Program-made: the position numbers and the translations under genes | Notes under the pieces: generated by a model | The model's database searches: none | Told to the model about the DNA's origin: nothing | The model's input: the letters and a program-made list of their open reading frames with translations, nothing else | Part shown: one piece after another, positions 56,997 to 64,000 of the stretch | Layout: the number at the start of each line of letters is the position of its first letter | How positions within the stretch are numbered: the stretch's first letter is position 1 | Assembly (NCBI RefSeq): GCF_014280875.1 | Contig: NZ_JACLAL010000002.1 | Span: 62,001-126,000, forward strand | DNA length: 64,000 nt | DNA from: Paenirhizobium daejeonense | GTDB taxonomy: Bacteria > Pseudomonadota > Alphaproteobacteria > Rhizobiales > Rhizobiaceae | Direction: 5' to 3'

Positions 56997-57158
56997 ATGC
57001 AGCAGGAAATAGACAGCCTGCGAAACCACATGCACCTGATGCAAGGCGATCTCAACAATCTGCGGGGAACGATGTCGCAGGTAATGGATCGCCTCGATCG
57101 ATCGGATAGAGGGTCATCTCGATCAACGAGAACTGGCCGAAGCACAAACAAGGTTTGA
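56997..57158 (+). CDS. Possible small coiled-coil protein between purS and purQ
   Basis: A 53-residue frame from ATG 56997 to TGA 57158 (MQQEIDSLRNHMHLMQGDLN, then a heptad-like LRGTMSQVMDRLD and a Ser/Arg-rich tail). The hydrophobic spacing suggests an amphipathic helix. A GAGGAG lies about 12 bases upstream, rather far. It fills most of the 268-base gap in an otherwise tight operon. Unrecognised and unproven. Confidence 0.4.
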   Translation: MQQEIDSLRNHMHLMQGDLNNLRGTMSQVMDRLDRSDRGSSRSTRTGRSTNKV

Positions 57159-57167
57159 GCCACACCC

Positions 57168-57839
57168 ATGAAATCTGCCGTCCTGCAACTCCCCGGCCTC
57201 AACCGCGACCGCGACATGATTGCGGCGCTCACCAAGATTTCCGGCAATGCGCCGGTGACGATCTGGCAGACCGAAACCGAACTTCCGGATGTCGATCTCA
57301 TCGTCATCCCCGGTGGCTTCTCCTATGGCGACTACCTGCGTTGCGGCGCAATCGCAGCCCGCATGCCGGTCATGCAGGCGGTGAAGGCGGCTGCAGAGCG
57401 GGGCGTCAAGGTTCTCGGCGTGTGCAACGGCTTCCAGATCCTGCTCGAGGCGGGCCTTCTGCCGGGCGCGCTGATGCGCAACGCCTCGCTGAAGTTCGTA
57501 TGCCGTGAAATCAAACTCGAGGTCGTCAATGCCGACACCGACTTCACCCGCGCCTACGCCAAGGGTCAGATCATCCGCAGCCCCGTCGCTCATCACGACG
57601 GCAACTACTTTGCGGATGCGGAAACCCTGAAGGTCATCGAAGGCAACGGGCAGATCGTGTTCCGTTATGCGGAAGGCACCAATCCGAACGGTTCGATCAA
57701 CGATATCGCCGGCGTGATGAACGAGAAGGGCAACGTTCTCGGCATGATGCCGCATCCGGAAAACCTGATCGAAGCAGCCCATGGCGGCAATGACGGACGC
57801 GGTATCTTCGCATCCGCCCTCGACGTAATCGCTGCTTAA
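57168..57839 (+). CDS. purQ: PurQ, FGAM synthase glutaminase subunit
   Basis: A 223-residue class I glutamine amidotransferase that supplies ammonia to PurL. Catalytic Cys is in [15 protein letters not shown], and the His-x-Glu at the end reads [15 protein letters not shown]. The N-terminus is [20 protein letters not shown]. It ends 29 bases before a lipoprotein gene. Confidence 0.96.
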   Translation: MKSAVLQLPGLNRDRDMIAALTKISGNAPVTIWQTETELPDVDLIVIPGGFSYGDYLRCGAIAARMPVMQAVKAAAERGVKVLGVCNGFQILLEAGLLPGALMRNASLKFVCREIKLEVVNADTDFTRAYAKGQIIRSPVAHHDGNYFADAETLKVIEGNGQIVFRYAEGTNPNGSINDIAGVMNEKGNVLGMMPHPENLIEAAHGGNDGRGIFASALDVIAA

Positions 57840-57868
57840 CCAGTCGAATGATAGAGAGCGGGCGCCCA

Positions 57869-58273
57869 ATGAACGAAAAGCGATTCAGCATGCGCTCCGC
57901 CCTCCTTCTTGCCGTCTTTCCCCTCATTGCCCTCGCCTCCTGCCAGTCGAAGCCACAGCCGTCGGCGTCCCATGGACCGTCCCCGCTCGACATCATGGAA
58001 AAGGTGGCGGTCGGCGCCAATCGTTGCTGGATCAAGTCCGGCGATCCGGCCTTCAAGGCTTACGCAATGGCGCCGGAACTCAATTCCTTCTCCGGCAAGC
58101 CGCGTATCCTTCTCGTCCGCAAGGGCTCCGGCGACATTCGTCCGCTTCTCGTGGTGCAGGCGGAAGGTCGTCCGGCGCGTCTCGACGCCTTCGGTCCGAT
58201 GATGGGTGAGCCCGTTTCTTCCCGCATTACCTCCGATGTCAACCGCTGGGCCCGCGGCGGCAAGGACTGCTGA
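57869..58273 (+). CDS. Putative lipoprotein
   Basis: A 134-residue protein with a lipobox (LIALASC) after a hydrophobic signal and a mature part of about 110 residues containing CWIKSGDPAFKAYAMAPELN and SGKPRILLVRKG. The start at ATG 57869 follows a GAGAG; ATG 57848 is an alternative. Downstream of purQ with a 29-base gap, perhaps in the same transcript. Unrecognised family. Confidence 0.75.
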   Translation: MNEKRFSMRSALLLAVFPLIALASCQSKPQPSASHGPSPLDIMEKVAVGANRCWIKSGDPAFKAYAMAPELNSFSGKPRILLVRKGSGDIRPLLVVQAEGRPARLDAFGPMMGEPVSSRITSDVNRWARGGKDC

Positions 58274-58344
58274 CCCGCATTTGCACGCGGCGTTTGACAC
58301 ACGATTCAGAAAACCGTTTCGGCGCGGGGTGCAACCTGTGCTAG

Positions 58345-58367
58345 CGTTTCGCATTCGCTGCGAAACG
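58345..58367 (+). terminator. Possible hairpin terminator before the PagL-like gene
   Basis: A 9-bp perfect stem, CGTTTCGCA (58345-58353) with TGCGAAACG (58359-58367), a 5-base loop, and GGATTTTTTG a few bases later. It is 70 bases after the lipoprotein stop and only 17 before the next start, so it could end the purC-Q transcript or affect translation of the PagL-like gene. Confidence 0.55.
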
Positions 58368-58383
58368 ACACGGATTTTTTGTC

Positions 58384-58953
58384 ATGATTGTTTGCAGATA
58401 CCTCGAATGCATCCGCCTTCCGCTTTATTTGGCAGCAAGCATCTCATTGTTTTCCAACGCATCCTTGGCCACGGACTGGTCGGTCAAGGAAATCCGGTGG
58501 GGCGCGACCGCCTCCATCCAGGCAAAGAGTACTTTCGAATCAGGCTTCTATCCAACAGTCGTTCTCTATTTCGATCCGCTGGATTCTGCCAACGCAACCA
58601 CATGGAAGGACAAACTTCTTCGACCGCAGATTCATGCCGGACTATCCGTGAGCACTGCCGGCAATGCCAGTCAAGTCTATGCAGGTTTCAACTGGAAGGT
58701 CGATGTTACCGACCGCCTGTTCATCGATCTCGGGTTCGGCGGTACCGTGCACAACGGTGATCTGGATGACGACGGCACCAAAGGCCCCAAGTTGGGCTGC
58801 AGCGTGCTTTTCCATGAATATGCCGCAGCCGGTTTCCGCGTGACTGAAAAGGTCGATATCCTTGCGACCATCGATCATTCGTCGAACGCGGACCTTTGCG
58901 ACGTCAATGACGGCATCAGCCATGCAGGCGTGATGTTTGCCTACAAGTTCTAG
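58384..58953 (+). CDS. PagL-like lipid A 3-O-deacylase (outer membrane)
   Basis: A 189-residue protein: signal peptide (YLAASISLFSNASLA), then a small outer-membrane beta-barrel with alternating strands, and a terminal aromatic (VMFAYKF). Near the C-terminus it has the PagL catalytic motif form, IDHSSNADLC (His-x-Ser-Asn), and it belongs by pattern to the acyloxyacyl hydrolase/PagL family, which removes a 3-O-linked acyl chain from lipid A. The catalytic Glu is not assigned. Located between purine genes, possibly a later insertion. Confidence 0.8.
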   Translation: MIVCRYLECIRLPLYLAASISLFSNASLATDWSVKEIRWGATASIQAKSTFESGFYPTVVLYFDPLDSANATTWKDKLLRPQIHAGLSVSTAGNASQVYAGFNWKVDVTDRLFIDLGFGGTVHNGDLDDDGTKGPKLGCSVLFHEYAAAGFRVTEKVDILATIDHSSNADLCDVNDGISHAGVMFAYKF

Positions 58954-59014
58954 GCACGAAGTCCGCCGCTGCTGCGATCAGGCGCCCCAGCAAGACGCGG
59001 CATCCCAACCCCGC

Positions 59015-59296
59015 TCACGGACGAAGCAGCATCCAGGACTTGCGTGCCTCACGCTCTGCCTCGATCCTCGTCACCCCGATATCCTTCAACTGGTCTTCAC
59101 TCAGTTCGAGAAGCGCAAGTCGCCCGCTGCGCTTCATCCGCCAATGAGAAACGGACTGCAGCAGCTTGGCCCAGCCCCCCTTTGGCGGCGGTGCAGGGGC
59201 AAGCATGTCGCCACTGGAGCGAAACAGGGCCTCGCGAGCGTAGCCATCAGGCCACATTGTATCAATTGCATCAATATACCGCACAGAATCAGTCAT
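59015..59296 (-). CDS. DUF1127 protein
   Basis: A 93-residue protein whose C-terminal part holds the DUF1127 core (RSGRLALLELSEDQLKDIGV, then TRIEAEREARKSW). The N-terminal half is longer and less conserved than in the short forms. DUF1127 proteins of rhizobia and brucellae are small Arg-rich proteins linked to RNA-based regulation. Start at MTDSVRYI (59296), with TGAGGAA upstream. Divergent from the MocR gene over an operator-like spacer. Confidence 0.85.
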   Translation of the reverse strand: MTDSVRYIDAIDTMWPDGYAREALFRSSGDMLAPAPPPKGGWAKLLQSVSHWRMKRSGRLALLELSEDQLKDIGVTRIEAEREARKSWMLLRP

Positions 59297-59338
59297 TTCC
59301 TCACCCAACGTATTATTTCTCGATGCAAATTGGGTAAC

Positions 59339-59374
59339 ATTGACTCAATGATGGGGACAATATATTGAATTGTC
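59339..59374. promoter_or_regulatory. Dyads in the DUF1127/MocR divergent promoter
   Basis: ATTGACTCAAT (59339-59349) is a palindrome with a single central base. GACAAT (59356-59361) and ATTGTC (59369-59374) flank ATATTGA, ending directly before the MocR start codon. MocR regulators often bind such repeats in their own divergent promoter. Confidence 0.45.
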
Positions 59375-60796
59375 ATGATGACAAATTGGCTTCCCGATCT
59401 TTCCCAGGGCAAAGGCCCGATCTATGTCCGTCTCGCCGACCAGATCGAAATGTCGATCGCCGGCGGTACGCTTCCCGCGGGAGCCAAGCTTCCGCCGCAA
59501 CGCAATCTAGCCTTCGATCTCGGCATCACCATCGGCACCGTCAGTCGCGCCTATTCGCTTGTCCATGAACGAGGGTTGGTAACCGGCGAAGTCGGACGCG
59601 GCACGTTCGTACGCGATACGCGCGACACGCCTCCCAATGGAGAAGTCGATCCTGTCGCCTCCGCGCTTGTCGGCACACGGTCGATGACAGCACCGCCCGG
59701 CAAGATCCGTTTCGACAGCACGGCCGCCCCCGACGTCGGTCAGGGCGCATATCTCCAGAGCCATATCGAGGGGATCCTGCGCGATCACCCGGTCGATATT
59801 GCGAGCTATACCCGTAGTTTCCCGGATCACTGGTTTGCCGCCGGCGCCCAGTGGCTCGGCAAGGGCGACTGGGCGCCCGATCCGCAGAACATCGTCCCCA
59901 CCCTCGGCGCCCATGCCGGCATCATGGCGGTCATCAGCGCAGTGACAGCCCCCGGCGACCGCGTGATATTCGAGCACCTCACCTATTCGCAGGTGAGCCG
60001 CGGCGCCGGATTGGCCGGCCGCCGCACGGCGCTGGTCGAAAGCGACGAGAACGGTATCTTGCCGGACGACTTCGACAGGGTCTGCGCCCAGCAGCACCCG
60101 AAGGTCGCCTTCGTGATGTCCTCCGCCCAGAACCCTACCCTCGCAGTCATGCCGATCGAGAGACGCAGGGCGCTGGTCGATATCGCCCGCAAGCACAATG
60201 TCTGGCTCATTGAGGACGATCTCTACGGTTCCATGTCGTTGCAGCAGCTGCCGCCGCTCGCGGCACTCGCTCCCGACCGGACATTCATGGTCGGCGGCCT
60301 GTCGAAATCCGTTGCGGCCGGTGTGCGCGGTGGCTGGGTCGCCTGCCCTCCCCATTTCGCTCAGCGTGTACGCATCGCCCACAAGATGATGACCGGCGGC
60401 ATTCCCTTCCTGCTGGCAGAACTTTGCGCCCGGCTGGTACTTTCAGGCGATGCGAGAACCATCCGCGCGCTCTGCGCCCAGGAAATAGCAGCGAGAGAGG
60501 CACTTGCCCGCGAGTATCTCGACGGCTTCGACTACCGCTCGAGCCCATCCATCCCCTTCCTCTGGCTTGCGCTCCCCGATCCCTGGCTGTCGGTCACCTT
60601 CAAGAATGCAGCACTCGCCGAAGGCGTGCTGATCGACGACGAGGACGAGTTCAAGGCCGGCCGTTCCGAAAAGGTCCTGCACCGGGCGCGGATCGGTTTT
60701 TCCTCTCCAACGGATCGCGACGAGATCCGCAGCGGTTTTGCCGTCGTGCGGCGGCTGCTTGAAAACGGCGGCGCGGGCTACGACAGTATCGCCTGA
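59375..60796 (+). CDS. MocR-family (GntR-HTH plus aminotransferase-like) regulator
   Basis: A 473-residue protein: an N-terminal GntR winged helix (DQIEMSIAGGTLPAGAKLPP, then RNLAFDLGITIGTVSRAYSL), a linker, and a fold-I aminotransferase-like domain. The PLP Lys is probably in GGLSKSVAAGVRGGWV. MocR proteins sense PLP or amino compounds. No Shine-Dalgarno site is near ATG 59375; the start follows a dyad directly, so it may be leaderless. The divergent DUF1127 gene may be its target. Confidence 0.9.
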   Translation: MMTNWLPDLSQGKGPIYVRLADQIEMSIAGGTLPAGAKLPPQRNLAFDLGITIGTVSRAYSLVHERGLVTGEVGRGTFVRDTRDTPPNGEVDPVASALVGTRSMTAPPGKIRFDSTAAPDVGQGAYLQSHIEGILRDHPVDIASYTRSFPDHWFAAGAQWLGKGDWAPDPQNIVPTLGAHAGIMAVISAVTAPGDRVIFEHLTYSQVSRGAGLAGRRTALVESDENGILPDDFDRVCAQQHPKVAFVMSSAQNPTLAVMPIERRRALVDIARKHNVWLIEDDLYGSMSLQQLPPLAALAPDRTFMVGGLSKSVAAGVRGGWVACPPHFAQRVRIAHKMMTGGIPFLLAELCARLVLSGDARTIRALCAQEIAAREALAREYLDGFDYRSSPSIPFLWLALPDPWLSVTFKNAALAEGVLIDDEDEFKAGRSEKVLHRARIGFSSPTDRDEIRSGFAVVRRLLENGGAGYDSIA

Positions 60797-60945
60797 CCCG
60801 TCTCCCCCAGCATCGAAGCGGCTGTTGCCAGCCGCATTTTCCTGTCGCACTGTCGGCTCACATGCGCTAAAGAGGCGCCGAAACGCCGATTTTCCGCAGC
60901 AGGCCAGCGCCAGACAGGCCCCCAGGACAAGCCCCAGGACAAGCG

Positions 60946-63168
<2,223 letters not shown>

Positions 63169-63200
63169 ACGGCCGCTTCCAAAAAGCAGGGAGAACCACA

Positions 63201-63434
63201 ATGGCTATGAAACCGGGCGATATCGAAGACATGATCAGGGCCGGCATTCCCGGTGCCAAGGTAGTGATCCGGGATCTGGCAGGCGATGGCGACCATTACG
63301 CTGCCGAAGTCGTTGCGGAAGCCTTCCGCGGCAAGACGCGCGTTCAGCAGCACCAGATGGTCTATGACGCCCTGAAGGGCAACATGGGCGGAGTGCTGCA
63401 CGCGCTGGCGCTGCAGACCTCCATTCCGGACTGA
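63201..63434 (+). CDS. BolA-family protein
   Basis: A 77-residue BolA/IbaG-type protein. The family shape is visible: DIEDMIRAGIPGAKVVIRDL, GDGDHYAAEVVAEAFRGK and RVQQHQMVYDALKG, with the conserved His in GDGDHY. BolA proteins bind Fe-S clusters with monothiol glutaredoxins, and grxD lies just downstream. Functionally tied to the suf genes at 19-26 kb by role. Confidence 0.92.
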   Translation: MAMKPGDIEDMIRAGIPGAKVVIRDLAGDGDHYAAEVVAEAFRGKTRVQQHQMVYDALKGNMGGVLHALALQTSIPD

Positions 63435-63453
63435 ACGCGGGCGGGGAAGCGAT

Positions 63454-63675
63454 ATGGCCGATCTGATCAAGGAAGTGGTGGAGAATGTCGTTCAGGGCGT
63501 TCTGAAGGAAATCCTGAAGAAAACCACAAAAAAAGGAGCGACACGCCGAACCAAGCGGCAGACGCGCTCCTCCACCACCGGACGCTTTACCAAGAAGACC
63601 ACTAGCAAGCCTGCGAAGAAGCAGGTCAGCCGCCGCCGTAGTGCGACCAGCCGCAGCCGGCAGCGCAAGAGCTGA
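63454..63675 (+). CDS. Small strongly basic protein between bolA and grxD
   Basis: A 73-residue protein with an amphipathic N-terminal helix (MADLIKEVVENVVQGVLKEI) and a Lys/Arg/Ser/Thr-rich tail (KKTTKKGATRRTKRQTRSS and on), with predicted very high pI. GGGGAAGCG before the ATG is a good ribosome site. The tail looks made for RNA or DNA contact, or may be unstructured. Not recognised; conserved context between bolA and grxD supports it being a gene. Confidence 0.65.
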   Translation: MADLIKEVVENVVQGVLKEILKKTTKKGATRRTKRQTRSSTTGRFTKKTTSKPAKKQVSRRRSATSRSRQRKS

Positions 63676-63783
63676 TCCCGTTCGTTCGGCGCGCTGATTG
63701 CACTGGCAAATGCGGCATGCACTTGCTATCTAGAAGAAACGTTTAAACAGCGGCCCTTGAAACCGCGTGTGAAAGGAAATCCC

Positions 63784-64000
63784 ATGAGCGTTCACGATTT
63801 CATCGACAATGAAGTAAAGACCAACGACGTGGTCGTCTTCATGAAGGGCACCCCGCAGTTCCCGCAGTGTGGTTTCTCTGGCCAGGTCGTCCAGATTCTC
63901 GACTACCTCGGCGTCGCCTACAAGGGCGTGAACGTGCTGGCAGACAGCGAAATTCGCCAGGGCATCAAGGACTATTCCAACTGGCCGACGATCCCGCAGC
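63784..64000 (+). CDS. grxD: GrxD, monothiol glutaredoxin (N-terminal part, runs off window)
   Basis: Monothiol glutaredoxin of the Grx4 type: active-site CGFS in [16 protein letters not shown], with the preceding FMKGTP motif and [12 protein letters not shown] before the window ends. Such proteins bind a [2Fe-2S] cluster with glutathione and pair with BolA proteins to hand over Fe-S. About 72 of some 110 residues are present. Confidence 0.95.
   Translation, partial: MSVHDFIDNEVKTNDVVVFMKGTPQFPQCGFSGQVVQILDYLGVAYKGVNVLADSEIRQGIKDYSNWPTIPQ

Overview
The window looks like ordinary core chromosome of a GC-rich alphaproteobacterium of the Rhizobiaceae (Rhizobium/Agrobacterium/Ensifer type). The evidence is the aerobic cobalamin genes cobP-cobW-cobN behind a B12 riboswitch, a tandem glycine riboswitch ahead of gcvTHP, a suf operon in the order sufS2-B-C-D-S-T-A, the purB/purC-purS-purQ/purL-bolA-grxD string, an ATP12-type assembly factor, the DUF1476 ATPase inhibitor, and rhizobial-style palindromic intergenic repeats. 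No transposase, phage gene, CRISPR array, tRNA or rRNA was seen, and no gene looks clearly broken. The two window edges cut cobN (left) and grxD (right).

Layout. 1-2700: cobalamin genes on the minus strand under one long B12 riboswitch. 2.8-9.3 kb: mostly minus-strand housekeeping genes (lipoprotein, ATP12, HAD phosphatase, RluC-type pseudouridine synthase, CrcB, HemG-like flavodoxin) and a secreted copper-handling pair (a YcnI-PCuAC fusion plus a small Cys-containing secreted protein). 9.4-14.4 kb: glycine-controlled cleavage system gcvT-gcvH-gcvP. 14.4-18.9 kb: a FlgC-like orphan, prmB, an RsuA-type pseudouridine synthase, a 731-bp convergent spacer rich in inverted repeats, and a LysE exporter with its Lrp-type regulator. 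19-26.4 kb: the suf Fe-S assembly operon, preceded by sites resembling an Irr ICE box and a RirA iron box. 26.6-31.4 kb: two hydrolases, anmK, tyrS, and a GFA-family protein. 31.4-40.5 kb: a large AsmA/YhdP-like protein, Bcp, a DUF455 ferritin-like protein, an M23 peptidase, a LysE-family exporter, a DEAD-box helicase and a NUDIX enzyme. 40.5-46.3 kb: a TfoX-N protein and a tightly coupled CoxD/CoxE/XdhC/MocA maturation cluster for molybdenum hydroxylases, without the enzyme it serves. 46.5-55.6 kb: a solute-binding protein, an SDR, rpe, a DUF2259-type secreted protein and a membrane protein, purB, an RBBP9-like hydrolase, a PAS-GGDEF-EAL protein and DUF1476. 55.8-64 kb: purine genes purC, purS, purQ and purL with a PagL-like lipid A deacylase, a DUF1127/MocR divergent pair, then bolA, a small basic protein and grxD.

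The genes link into a few themes: Fe-S and iron economy (suf, bolA/grxD, HemG), one-carbon and purine flow (gcvTHP feeds one-carbon units used by purine synthesis), and metal-cofactor supply (cobalamin, molybdenum cofactor, copper). I found no clearly new multi-gene system. The most interesting non-coding signals are the palindrome-rich spacer at 17.1-17.8 kb, the candidate dual iron-control region at 26.5 kb, and a perfect AT-rich palindrome between sufS2 and sufB. All coordinates come from reading the sequence; family assignments are by recognised motifs, not by database search.
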